Assembly (NCBI GenBank): GCA_030605565.1
Contig: JAUWIB010000050.1
Span: 1 to 44,834, forward strand
Direction: 5' to 3'
DNA: 44,834 nucleotides
Origin: a bacterium
GTDB taxonomy: Bacteria; Zixibacteria; MSB-5A5; GN15; FEB-12
The number at the start of each line of letters is the position of its first letter. Positions within the stretch are counted from its first letter, which is position 1. Positions 34,822 to 43,285 of this stretch are shown one piece after another. Made by a program: the position numbers and the translations under genes. Below the pieces are notes generated by a model. The model was not told the DNA's origin and ran no database searches. It saw only the letters and a list, made by a program, of their open reading frames with translations.

Positions 34822-35553
34822 TTACTGCGACGGTGGTTCTTTGCGCACGAGACGCAGCATCTCAGTTACGGCCCGCTCGTAACCAACCAGCAGAGCGCGG
34901 GCGGTGATGGCGTACCCGATCACGAATTCATCAACCAGTCCCAACTCAGCAACCGGTGTCAGGTTGCGATAGGTCAGCCCCCGTCCGCAGCTTACGGCCA
35001 GACCAGCCTTGGCTGCCGCCGCGCCGGCGGCGTCGATGCGGTCGAGTTCTTGCTGGGCATCGTCGATGGTGCGGGCGTTACTGTAACCGGAACAGTTGAT
35101 CAGAACAGAACTGCCGCCATGTTTGGCCGCCCGCTTGACCTGGTCGACTTCCGGCTCGATGAAGTAACCGACAAGAACACCGACCGCGGTGAGGCGGTCG
35201 GCAATGTCGCCGAAGTCGATCTCATCCGAAGCGAAATCGACCGGCAGCACGGCCTTGTCGCCGCCAAGCTGGTCGGAGGCAAAGGTCACCATCCACGGCT
35301 TCACCTCGAGTGCTTTGTTAATGAAATCATCATGTGGCGGCATCTCAAAAGTTAATCTGGTCTTGACCACACCTTTCAACAGGTAGAAATCGCGATCACG
35401 AACGAACTGATGCTTGGGCAGCAGTTGAATGGCGATGCCGTCAGCGCCGGCCAACTCAGCCAGCACCGCCGCCTGCACCGGGTCCGGTTCGGCATAGCCA
35501 CGCAGACCGCGTAACGCCGCCACGGTGTCGACATTTACTGTGAGCGATGACAC
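34822..35553 (-). CDS. pdxJ: PdxJ-family protein with altered catalytic residues
   Basis: It resembles pyridoxine 5'-phosphate synthase, the TIM-barrel enzyme that joins deoxyxylulose phosphate and aminoacetone phosphate; 243 residues, normal length. The match is clear in VNVDTVAALRG, PDPVQAAVLAELAGADGIAI, DRDFYLLK, FEMP and GRGLTYRNL. However, of the three catalytic residues known in E. coli PdxJ (His45, Glu72, His193), only the Glu is kept (E70). The His positions are Q43 and R191, and the conserved His of NIDH is Thr10. The HLREDRRHI loop is replaced by QLLPKHQFV. It may therefore have a different activity. The GTG start has AAGGAG 6 nt upstream. Confidence 0.8.
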   Translation of the reverse strand: MSSLTVNVDTVAALRGLRGYAEPDPVQAAVLAELAGADGIAIQLLPKHQFVRDRDFYLLKGVVKTRLTFEMPPHDDFINKALEVKPWMVTFASDQLGGDKAVLPVDFASDEIDFGDIADRLTAVGVLVGYFIEPEVDQVKRAAKHGGSSVLINCSGYSNARTIDDAQQELDRIDAAGAAAAKAGLAVSCGRGLTYRNLTPVAELGLVDEFVIGYAITARALLVGYERAVTEMLRLVRKEPPSQ

Positions 35554-35612
35554 GAAACACTCCTTGTTTCAGTTTTCCCAATGAGCAGTCTGTGCGCCCA
35601 GACACTTAGAGG

Positions 35613-35643
35613 AGAACCTATTCACCTGGGGTTCTAATGTCAA
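35613..35643 (-). promoter_or_regulatory. Promoter of pdxJ-rluD with an overlapping dyad
   Basis: The minus strand has TTGACA (35638-35643), a 17-nt spacer, and TAGGTT (35615-35620), giving a leader of about 55 nt. An inverted repeat, AGAACC (35613-35618) with GGTTCT (35630-35635), spans the spacer and the -10, a suitable place for a repressor. The same dyad could also be a weak hairpin after rsmA. No regulator is identified. Confidence 0.55.
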
Positions 35644-35664
35644 TTCAAAAAAGCAACCGGCGGC

Positions 35665-36465
35665 TTATATCAGATGGAGCGCCACCAACCGTTCGGTAAG
35701 GCTCTTGAATTGCTCCGTGGCTACCTGCTCTGCCCTGATGTTGGCCGGCAGCTTTAGTTCGGTCAGGATAGATCGCAATTGGTTGGGGTCAGCAACCAAA
35801 GTCGGCGACAGATTGTTCACCAGCAGTTTGCGCCGTTGGTGAAAAGCGGTGCGGACAAGGCGTTCGAATTGCGCCCCATGCCTGATCTCCGCCGTGAGTT
35901 TGGGCGTCATCCGGATCACCGCCGAGGTTACTTTGGGCGGTGGTCGGAAACAGTCGGGTCCAAGCGTGAAACAGCGCTCGATTTCAAAATACAACTGTGT
36001 GAAGATCGCAAGCGGCGACCAGCCTTTGCTGCCCGGCGACGAGGCGAGACGATCAGCTACCTCACGCTGTATCATCAGGCAGGCCGATTGAATATGCGTC
36101 CGGTGTTGCACAACCCATTCGATCACCGGCGAGGTGATTTGATAAGGCAGGTTGCCGACCAGCACGAAGGGTCGTGTCGGGATGGACAGCGGATCGATAT
36201 TCAGGAAATCCTCAGCCACGACTTTGGTGTTGGGATAGGTCTTGAGCAGGTTCTCCAAATAGCCGATCAGGTCGCGATCAATCTCGACGGCTGTGATCCC
36301 GGCGCCGGAACGCGCCAGCGGGAGGGTCAAGGCTCCCCGTCCCGCGCCGATCTCCACGATGTGCATCCCGGACTGAGGTCTGACCAAATCGACAATGCGT
36401 TGGATGGCGCTTTCAGATGTCAGAAAATTCTGCCCCAGACGTTTCTTCGGGCGATAGCCGCTCAC
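35665..36465 (-). CDS. rsmA: 16S rRNA dimethyladenosine transferase RsmA (KsgA)
   Basis: This enzyme dimethylates A1518 and A1519 in 16S rRNA late in small-subunit assembly; 266 residues. The start PKKRLGQNFLTS is diagnostic. The SAM motif I is VEIGAGRGALT, motif IV is NLPYQITSPVI, and MIQREVADRL follows, all typical. The GTG start has a GGGGA-type SD, and the gene is 3 nt after tatD. It is the last gene of the ftsE-to-rsmA series, followed by a promoter for pdxJ. Confidence 0.97.
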   Translation of the reverse strand: MSGYRPKKRLGQNFLTSESAIQRIVDLVRPQSGMHIVEIGAGRGALTLPLARSGAGITAVEIDRDLIGYLENLLKTYPNTKVVAEDFLNIDPLSIPTRPFVLVGNLPYQITSPVIEWVVQHRTHIQSACLMIQREVADRLASSPGSKGWSPLAIFTQLYFEIERCFTLGPDCFRPPPKVTSAVIRMTPKLTAEIRHGAQFERLVRTAFHQRRKLLVNNLSPTLVADPNQLRSILTELKLPANIRAEQVATEQFKSLTERLVALHLI

Positions 36466-36468
36466 TGG

Positions 36469-37245
36469 TCAGTCCCCGAAGGTCTCCACCAGACGGTAGA
36501 GCTTTTGGCAGGTGCGGTCGGTGACTCTTTCTATCTCAGCGATGCTGACGGAGCGAAGTTCGGCCAGTTTGTCGCAAACATACTTCACGTAGGCCGGCTC
36601 GTTAGTCTTGCCCCGATGCGGCGCCGGTGTCAGATAGGGAGCGTCGGTTTCCAGAATTATCTTGTCCAGGGGCAACTCAGCCGCGACTTTGGCCATGCGA
36701 GAACCTTTGTAAGTAATGACACCTCCCACCGCGACGATAAAACCGAGATCGAAGACCTCGTGGGCATCCTCGACGCTGCCGGGGAAACAGTGGAAGACGC
36801 CGCCCGGCAGATCGGCCGCATAGTCGCGCACGATTTCAACGGTATCCCGAAAAGCCTCCCGCGTGTGAATCACCACCGGCATGTTCAGCGTCACCGCCAA
36901 CTCAAGTTGGCGTCGAAACGCTTTTTTCTGGACGGGTCGAGGCGACAGATCGCGATAGAAATCCAGTCCGATCTCTCCAATAGCCACAACCTTGTCGTGA
37001 ACGGCGAGGTCTTCCAGTTCCGCCAGCACGTTGTCGTCGAGCGTGCGGGCATCGTGGGGATGGACACCGACGGCCGCATAGATCATCTCATGGATTGTAG
37101 CCAGTTCCACTGAACGTCGCGACGAAATCAAATCGGCGCCAATGTTTACAATCGTATGAACGCCGGCATCCCGCGCTGCGGAGAGGACATCATCGAGACG
37201 ATTGTGAAACGGCTCGAGATCCAGATGACAGTGAGAGTCGATCAT
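36469..37245 (-). CDS. tatD: TatD-family metal-dependent deoxyribonuclease
   Basis: A TIM-barrel metal hydrolase with 3'-5' DNase activity in characterised members; 258 residues. Metal ligands are visible: HCH near the N-terminus (H5, H7), GEIGLDFYRD, VIHTREA, HCFPGS and LETDAPYLTP, the full TatD set. The ATG overlaps the metG stop as TAATG. The metG-tatD-rsmA order is conserved in many bacteria, including Bacillus. No substitution of key residues is seen. Confidence 0.95.
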   Translation of the reverse strand: MIDSHCHLDLEPFHNRLDDVLSAARDAGVHTIVNIGADLISSRRSVELATIHEMIYAAVGVHPHDARTLDDNVLAELEDLAVHDKVVAIGEIGLDFYRDLSPRPVQKKAFRRQLELAVTLNMPVVIHTREAFRDTVEIVRDYAADLPGGVFHCFPGSVEDAHEVFDLGFIVAVGGVITYKGSRMAKVAAELPLDKIILETDAPYLTPAPHRGKTNEPAYVKYVCDKLAELRSVSIAEIERVTDRTCQKLYRLVETFGD

Positions 37246-39152
37246 TAACTAATAGTAGCGCCTGGCGGGAGGTCCCCGTCCGGAATCACCAGAGCCAGCT
37301 TCTTGCCCTTACTGGCGGCCAATAACATGCCCTGAGAATCGACGCCGCGAATCGTGACCGGTTTGAGATTGGTAACGACGATGATGCTCATACCGGTAAT
37401 CTTCTCGGGCGTATAGTGTTTGGCAATCCCGGCCACAATTTGACGTTTCTCTTTGCCCAGATCGATCTGAAGCTTCAGTAGCTTGTCGGCGCCTTCGACC
37501 GCCTCAGCCTCCAACACTTTGGCCACGCGCATGTCTGCCCGCGCAAACTCGGAGATGTCCAGGAGACCGATATCTTCCGTTTCGACCGACGACTCTTTCC
37601 TGGGCGAGGTCTTGAGACGCGGGAAGACCGGCTCGTCGATGCGAATCTCTGCACCCGGTTCAAGATTGAAGAACTCACGGGCGTTGTCCAGCGTAAGAGT
37701 ATCGTCGCCAAGCGACAGCACAGATCGTAACTGGCGCATCTTGCTCGGCATCACCGGGAATAAGACCACCGACACGATACGCAGAATCTCGCAGCAAGCG
37801 TAGAGGACGCCGCCGAGTTCGTCGGTGCGGCCTTCTTTGGCCAGATTCCAGGGCGCCAGGTCATTGAAGAATTTGTTGGCCGCGCGCACCATCGTCAAGG
37901 CTTCACCGATGGCTTTCCCAATGCGAAAGTGATTGATGTGTTCATGCGCCGCATTGGGCAGTCGTTCGGCCTTTTCAAAAAGTTCCTGGAACCCGGCCAA
38001 ACCGTCGTGTGGTTTGGGCAGGTGTCCGTCGAAATTGACCATGATCATCTTGGCCACGCGCGAGACCAGATTGCCCAGGTCATTGGCCAAATCGGAGTTG
38101 TACTGAGTGACAAAGCGGCTGGCCTGAATGTCGCCATCGATACCGAACGGGTACTGAGTCAGCAGCAGATAACGGGCGCCGTCGGCGCCGAATTCGGCCA
38201 CCATGTCATTGGGATCAATCTTGGCTCCCAGCGACTTTGACATCTTCTGACCGTCGACAGTGAAAAAACCGTGCAGAAAGATCGTGTCCGGCGTCTTCAC
38301 ACCGGCCGCCATCAACATAGCGGGCCAGTACAGACAGTGAAACTTCAGGATATCCTTGGCCATCAGGTGGACCACTTCACCGCCCAGCCACCATTTGTCG
38401 AACTTGTCCGGATCATCGGCATAGCCCATGGCCGAGATGTAGTTGGATAACGCATCGACCCAGACGTAAGCCACCTGAGACTCATCGAACGATAGCGGGA
38501 TCCCCCATTTCACTTTTTCGCGCGAGAGCGAAAAGTCGGGAAGGTCCTGATTGATCAGACCGAGCACCTCGCGGCGACGCTCCTTCGGCAGGATCAGCAT
38601 TTCCTCGGATTCGATTTTCTCTTTCAAAAGCGGCAGGAAAGCACTGAGCCGGAAGAAGTAGTTCTTCTCTTTGAGCTTCTCCGGCGCTTTGAGATGGTCG
38701 GGGCACAGACCGTCGACCAGTTCCTTCTTGGTGAGAAACTTCTCACAGCCGGTGCAATAGAGACCCTCATAATAGTCGGAGTACACCACGTCGCGACCAT
38801 CAGCAGTCCTGGCCGCACGCATGGCATCCAGAATTTTCCAAACCGCCTTTTCGTGTCGCTCGGAAGTTGTTCGGATAAAATCATCGTTGGCGATGTCAAG
38901 ATTCTTCCAGGCCTGCTGGAAAGTCTGAACGGTCCGATCACAGAACTCGATCTCCGACACACCGGCTTCGGCGGCCGCTTCGGCCACCTTGGAACCATGC
39001 TCGTCGGTGCCGGTGAGGAAGAAGGAATCACGACCGGTCAGTCGATGAAACCGGGCCAGGAGATCGGCCGCAATGGTGGTGTAGGCGTGGCCGATATGCG
39101 GTTTGTCATTCACATAGTAGATCGGTGTGGTGACATAAAAGGGTCGCGGCAA
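37245..39152 (-). CDS. metG: Methionyl-tRNA synthetase with C-terminal Trbp111-like domain
   Basis: This enzyme charges tRNA-Met; 635 residues. The class I signatures are HIGH (19-22) and KMSKS (303-307). A zinc knuckle of CxxC (C133, C136) and CPDH (C150, H153) lies in the connective domain. The C-terminal part (about 534-635), starting DISEFARADMRVAKVLEAE, is the OB-fold tRNA-binding domain found in many bacterial MetRS. The start TTG at 39150-39152 has AGGAG 7 nt upstream; no in-frame ATG lies near. It follows ricT by 3 nt. Confidence 0.97.
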   Translation of the reverse strand: MPRPFYVTTPIYYVNDKPHIGHAYTTIAADLLARFHRLTGRDSFFLTGTDEHGSKVAEAAAEAGVSEIEFCDRTVQTFQQAWKNLDIANDDFIRTTSERHEKAVWKILDAMRAARTADGRDVVYSDYYEGLYCTGCEKFLTKKELVDGLCPDHLKAPEKLKEKNYFFRLSAFLPLLKEKIESEEMLILPKERRREVLGLINQDLPDFSLSREKVKWGIPLSFDESQVAYVWVDALSNYISAMGYADDPDKFDKWWLGGEVVHLMAKDILKFHCLYWPAMLMAAGVKTPDTIFLHGFFTVDGQKMSKSLGAKIDPNDMVAEFGADGARYLLLTQYPFGIDGDIQASRFVTQYNSDLANDLGNLVSRVAKMIMVNFDGHLPKPHDGLAGFQELFEKAERLPNAAHEHINHFRIGKAIGEALTMVRAANKFFNDLAPWNLAKEGRTDELGGVLYACCEILRIVSVVLFPVMPSKMRQLRSVLSLGDDTLTLDNAREFFNLEPGAEIRIDEPVFPRLKTSPRKESSVETEDIGLLDISEFARADMRVAKVLEAEAVEGADKLLKLQIDLGKEKRQIVAGIAKHYTPEKITGMSIIVVTNLKPVTIRGVDSQGMLLAASKGKKLALVIPDGDLPPGATIS

Positions 39153-39155
39153 ATG

Positions 39156-40097
39156 TTAGCTCCTCTCTGAGTCGGAATCGGACGAGGCGGCATCGTCCTT
39201 GTCCGGCGCTTTCTCTTTGGGCCGGTCCGTTGAAGGCCCTGGCCTTGAGCCAGAGTCGTTACGTCCCCCACCGCCTGCTTCAGGGGACGGCGTTGCTTCA
39301 GGACCGACGAGGCCATCGGCCGGACAGTTGAAGCGTATATTCTCTTCACCTCGGATGATCGCTTCCTGGCGAAAGACATCAATCCTCTCGATAGTTCCTT
39401 CATCGCCACTTTTTGTTTTGACGAAAGTACCAACCGGCGGAAACTTGCGCTTGCACTCCGAATAGAAGGCGGCCTCATAGCGCAAACAGCACAGCAGCCG
39501 GCCACAGTTGCCGGATATCTTGGCCGGATTGAGCGGCAGGTCCTGCTCGCGCGCGTGCTGAGTGGAAACCGGGGCGAAATCCCGGATGAAAGTATTGCAG
39601 CACTGTCGCAATCCACAGATACCGAAACCTCCGATGCGACGAGCTTCGTCCCGGACGCCGATCTGACGCAACTCGATGCGAGTCCGGTAGCACCCCGCCA
39701 ATTCCTTCACCAGGTCCCGAAAATCAACCCGGTGATCGGCTGTGAAGAATATAGTCATCTTGTTGCCGTCGAATTGACACTCAACATCGATAATCTTCAT
39801 CGCCAAACCGTGTTTGGAGACTGTCTCGGCAATCTCCGATTTGAAGCCGGCCTCTTTTTGGCGAAGCTCTTTCATGGCCTCGACATCGTCCTCGGATGCC
39901 CGGCGCAGGATTGAGCGTGGCCGGCCCTGGTCGGCATAATCGACCTCCGCCCCTACTTTATTGTGCAGGACACCTGCGTCCTCCCCTCGTTCCGCCTGCA
40001 CTATGACCAGGTCATTAGGCTTGAGGGAGTGATAGTAGCTATTGAAAAAAAACTCTCTGCGCGAACCTTTGAATTCCACCAGATACAGTTCAGCCAT
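39156..40097 (-). CDS. ricT: PSP1-domain protein RicT (YaaT)
   Basis: The protein has 313 residues and is homologous to B. subtilis RicT/YaaT, a partner of the RicAFT complex that binds [4Fe-4S] clusters and affects RNase Y and phosphorelay functions. The PSP1 domain spans about 60-150. The cysteine motifs GICGLRQCC (C161, C166, C167) and GNCGRLLCC (C198, C203, C204) are the expected cluster ligands. The last 60 residues are Gly/Pro/Asp/Ser-rich and likely disordered. The ATG is clear. It lies between holB and metG, as in Bacillus. Whether RicA and RicF partners exist here is unknown from this window. Confidence 0.92.
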   Translation of the reverse strand: MAELYLVEFKGSRREFFFNSYYHSLKPNDLVIVQAERGEDAGVLHNKVGAEVDYADQGRPRSILRRASEDDVEAMKELRQKEAGFKSEIAETVSKHGLAMKIIDVECQFDGNKMTIFFTADHRVDFRDLVKELAGCYRTRIELRQIGVRDEARRIGGFGICGLRQCCNTFIRDFAPVSTQHAREQDLPLNPAKISGNCGRLLCCLRYEAAFYSECKRKFPPVGTFVKTKSGDEGTIERIDVFRQEAIIRGEENIRFNCPADGLVGPEATPSPEAGGGGRNDSGSRPGPSTDRPKEKAPDKDDAASSDSDSERS

Positions 40098-40136
40098 GGG
40101 CCTGCTCCATTTTCTGTCGGCTCTCAGGCGGCGCTA

Positions 40137-41270
40137 TTAGCGGGCAGCTTCAACAGATGCCTTCAATCTGAGCACCAAAGCCGTCAGTGAGCCAAGAATA
40201 TGCACATTCAGGCCCAGATCGGCAAGGCTAATCTTGATTCGCGCCGACATAGCGGCGGCCACCCGAGAATCGACAAAATGGGTCGACAAACGCTTCAGAT
40301 CGGCGGCGAAGTCAATATTGGTCAACTCCTGCTCCTCGCCGACCTGGGCAAAGCGGGAACAGTCGCGTATCAGCGATTGCCAAAGTCGCAGGATATCCTC
40401 GGCCTCACCTCTATCGCGTGGATTCAGCAGTTCGGCCAGGTGCGCCACTACCGACGGTGCGTCCTCGGTAAGAAGCGCCTTGAAAAGCATAAATCCAACG
40501 GCCCGTCGTGATGTGTCGGATTCTTCGCCGCTGTCGATTAGTTCGATGGCCTGCCCAAGGGAGCCGTCGGAAATGCGGGCAAGCAGCCGGGCGCGTTTCT
40601 CGCTAAGGTCGTAGTTTTGAATGAGGTACTGTTCAATCGCGTCAGGGCGAATTCGCTCCAACCTGATCCTCTGAGCCCGTGACTGAATGGTCGGCAACAG
40701 CGACTCCGGACGTTCGGCGGTGAGAACTATGACGGTGTCGGAAGGTGGTTCCTCAATCATTTTCAGAAGCGCATCGGCGGAATCGGCTCTCATCTTTTCC
40801 ATACGATCGAACAGCGCCAGACGGGTGATGCCGTCGGGCGCTTTGCGACTGAGACTTCTCTTTATCTCGCGGGCGGCGGCGATTGGGATATTGGTGGTGG
40901 CGGTGGCCGATAACCGGCAGAAAGGCTCCCGGCGCCTGTTGGCCAGAATTTCGTTGGTTATCTCAATAGCATCATCCGAGGTTTTGACCGGTGGCAGCGG
41001 CAGGGCCACCAGTAGCCCCTGGAAATTGAGATTGTAGATGGCGCGGCAATGACGGCAGGTTCCGCATGGTCGGAGTTCTCCGTCAGGTAAATCCGATCTG
41101 ACCGGCTTGTCACAGTTGAGCAATGCCGCCAGGGCAACGGCCAGGGGCCAGTGCCCAAAGCCGTCACGACCATGGAACAGATAGGTTCCGGCTACCCGAT
41201 CCGCAGCATACGCCCGCGACAATATCGTCCAGGCTTTGGGCTGAAACTGTGTGATATCAAAAGGAGTCAA
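40137..41270 (-). CDS. holB: DNA polymerase III delta-prime subunit (clamp loader)
   Basis: This is an AAA+-type subunit of the clamp loader; 377 residues. The Walker A equivalent is degenerate (GRDGFGHW, lacking the Lys), which is normal for delta-prime. A zinc module (about 53-76) shows the set C53, C69, C72, C75 in CGTCRHC. MEKMRADSADALLKMIEEPPSDTVIVL is the conserved delta-prime segment. The usual SRC motif reads SRA here. The TTG start at 41268-41270 overlaps the 3' end of the envC-like gene by 14 nt and lacks a clear SD. The order holB-ricT is as in Bacillus. Confidence 0.93.
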   Translation of the reverse strand: MTPFDITQFQPKAWTILSRAYAADRVAGTYLFHGRDGFGHWPLAVALAALLNCDKPVRSDLPDGELRPCGTCRHCRAIYNLNFQGLLVALPLPPVKTSDDAIEITNEILANRRREPFCRLSATATTNIPIAAAREIKRSLSRKAPDGITRLALFDRMEKMRADSADALLKMIEEPPSDTVIVLTAERPESLLPTIQSRAQRIRLERIRPDAIEQYLIQNYDLSEKRARLLARISDGSLGQAIELIDSGEESDTSRRAVGFMLFKALLTEDAPSVVAHLAELLNPRDRGEAEDILRLWQSLIRDCSRFAQVGEEQELTNIDFAADLKRLSTHFVDSRVAAAMSARIKISLADLGLNVHILGSLTALVLRLKASVEAAR

Positions 41271-42423
41271 ATCTGATCCATTTCACGGGATCCAGTGGTT
41301 CTCGACCTAACCTCAATTCGAATTTCAAACGACCCTCATCAGCCACCGTCGCCAGTTTGTCGGCGGCGTGGAGATACCGGCCGACCGTGACGGTGACGTC
41401 GGCCAGACCGGCGTAGGTACTGTAGTACTGGTCGCCATGGTCCAGGATAATGAATTTTCCGTAGCCGCGCAAATCCCCAATGTAGGCCACCGTGCCCGAC
41501 GCTACAGCGCTCACTTCGCGACCGGGAGTTGCTTTGACGGTAATCCCCGGAGAGAACGACTTGAGCCTGGTCACTGGGTGTACCTTGGAACCGAAAGTCT
41601 CGACAATCTTCCCCCTGACCGGCGGCGGCAGTTGACCTTTCAGAGTTGCAAACAGCGACGGTGACGCCGGTTGGTCACCGGATCGGGGACGATGCTCTGT
41701 TTCCAGCCGGGCAATGATCGCCTCCATCTCCTCAGCGGCCTGCTGCAACATTATCAGGTAGTCAGCTTCCTCGGTCTTGCGGCGGCGCAGCGCCTGCAAT
41801 CTTTTCTGTTCGCGTTCTTTTCTGCTCTTATCGAGAGCGGTCGTTGTTTCCTTCTTTTTCTTCAGACCGGCGACGCGGTCCTTTTCCCCGCTGTATCCCT
41901 CCAAAAGAGCGACCGATTCATCAAGAAAATCCGAGGCCGCAGCTACGTTGCCGGCCTCGAATCCGGCCACAGCGGTCAGGTACCTCACGCGACGGTTCAA
42001 CTCCAGCTCCCGATTGGGGTGGTCTGAGGTCGTCTCGGTGGGGCTGCGAGTTGCGAGATAGAAGCGGCGAATACCCATGAGGAAATGTTGGCGCGCTTGC
42101 TCATGGTTGAGGCGGCTCAGATCCAACTGTTGTTCAGCGGAAACGATATCACCTTTGACTTTCTTCAGTTTGTGGCTGAGGCGATCGATCACCTTTCGGT
42201 TTGAAGCGATTTTCTGGTCGTATTCGGAAATGCCTCCCAGGACTCCCAACTCCTCGACCTTAAGAGAGTCAAGTCGGTTTTGTCCCTGCTCGACTTCGCG
42301 TTGGATCTGTTCGAGTTCCTTCTTCTGGTTAAGGATCTTCTCCTTCTGCCCCTGCACCTGCGTTATCGTAAACAAGATCAGGGCAGGAGTAACTATCAGA
42401 GTTGTCAGACTTCGTTGGATCAT
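41257..42423 (-). CDS. EnvC-like amidase activator with degenerate LytM (M23) domain
   Basis: The protein has 388 residues: a signal peptide (about 1-25), a long coiled coil (about 26-240, Lys/Glu/Arg-rich), then a C-terminal LytM/M23 domain (about 285-388). The domain keeps the fold pattern GRGYGKFIILDHGDQYYSTYAGL-like but lacks the zinc ligands: the usual HxxGxD is SFSPGIT and the final HxH is KFEL. It is therefore non-catalytic, like E. coli EnvC, which activates amidases under FtsEX control. It directly follows ftsX (4-nt gap). The ATG at 42421-42423 begins a good signal peptide. A partner amidase is not in the window. Confidence 0.85.
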   Translation of the reverse strand: MIQRSLTTLIVTPALILFTITQVQGQKEKILNQKKELEQIQREVEQGQNRLDSLKVEELGVLGGISEYDQKIASNRKVIDRLSHKLKKVKGDIVSAEQQLDLSRLNHEQARQHFLMGIRRFYLATRSPTETTSDHPNRELELNRRVRYLTAVAGFEAGNVAAASDFLDESVALLEGYSGEKDRVAGLKKKKETTTALDKSRKEREQKRLQALRRRKTEEADYLIMLQQAAEEMEAIIARLETEHRPRSGDQPASPSLFATLKGQLPPPVRGKIVETFGSKVHPVTRLKSFSPGITVKATPGREVSAVASGTVAYIGDLRGYGKFIILDHGDQYYSTYAGLADVTVTVGRYLHAADKLATVADEGRLKFELRLGREPLDPVKWIRFDSF

Positions 42424-42427
42424 GCGT

Positions 42428-43285
42428 CTACTTAAGCATTCTCCTGATACCGAGATACCCGCTGATGAGTCCGATAACGGCAACGGCGGCAACGAACAGG
42501 GCTATTTCGTTGGCTCCCGGCAGCACCGGTTCGAACCTGGTGAATGAAATGCGTGATCGTACCCAGAGGATAGCTGCCCAGCCGGCGGCGCCGGAAAGTC
42601 CGGTGATAAGCAAACCCTCCATTAGAAAGGGGGCGGCCAAAAACAGCTTGCCGGCGCCGAGGATCTGCATCTGATAGAATCCGACAGCGCGGGTTTGGGT
42701 CATCAGGCGGATATTGTTGGCGGAACCGATCAGAGCCGCCAGCAGAATGAGACCGCCGAGGATCATGCCCAGACTCAGGATGATAGCTCGGGTCTCTTCT
42801 GCTTTGGAAAGCCATCTTCGACCGTAGAAGACCTGGGCGACGTTCTCGAATCGAGACACTCTGGCCTCAATGGCGGTCATCGCCGCCGTAGTCAGACTGT
42901 GCTCCTCGAAAGTCAGAAGGTACGATGCCGGCAGCGGGTTGGCGCTGTCATATCCGGCCAGAAGATCGGTGCCGACCAGTTCGGCAAGCCGTTCGCGCGC
43001 CTGGGCGGCGGAAACAAATTCGACAGTGCGAACGCCCTCGATGACCTCAAGGGAGTCATGCAAAGCCGGTGCCGCCGATTCTGCAGTGGCTGGCTTAAGG
43101 AATAACTCCATCTCCAAATCGGACAAAAGGCGTGAATAGAATCTTTCGGATGTCCCGGCCGCGATCCAGAACAGATCGAAAAGCAGAAACAGCAGGGTCA
43201 GCGACATCAGTGAACTGATCGTGGTACCCGGATGACCGACCAGGTTGCGAAAAAGTTCTTTGAGTGTGTGCCAGAGCAATCTCAC
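42428..43285 (-). CDS. ftsX: Cell division protein FtsX
   Basis: This is the membrane partner of FtsE; 285 residues. The topology is one N-terminal transmembrane helix (about 30-45), a large periplasmic domain (about 50-165), then three more helices at about 170-190, 215-240 and 262-282. This is the FtsX plan, in which the extracytoplasmic loop contacts EnvC-like or amidase partners. EGVRTVEFVSAAQARERL and ENVAQVFYGRRW are FtsX-like. The GTG at 43283-43285 is preferred since it overlaps the ftsE stop as GTGA; an in-frame GTG 9 nt earlier is possible. Confidence 0.9.
   Translation of the reverse strand: MRLLWHTLKELFRNLVGHPGTTISSLMSLTLLFLLFDLFWIAAGTSERFYSRLLSDLEMELFLKPATAESAAPALHDSLEVIEGVRTVEFVSAAQARERLAELVGTDLLAGYDSANPLPASYLLTFEEHSLTTAAMTAIEARVSRFENVAQVFYGRRWLSKAEETRAIILSLGMILGGLILLAALIGSANNIRLMTQTRAVGFYQMQILGAGKLFLAAPFLMEGLLITGLSGAAGWAAILWVRSRISFTRFEPVLPGANEIALFVAAVAVIGLISGYLGIRRMLK

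Noticed and set aside
35779-37113. A 444-codon plus-strand open frame
   Set aside because: It is antisense to rsmA and tatD, both strongly conserved; long antisense frames are expected at this GC content.
40137-41270. Degenerate Walker A and missing SRC in HolB as signs of loss of function
   Set aside because: Delta-prime subunits normally lack ATP hydrolysis and have a degenerate P-loop, so this is not unusual.
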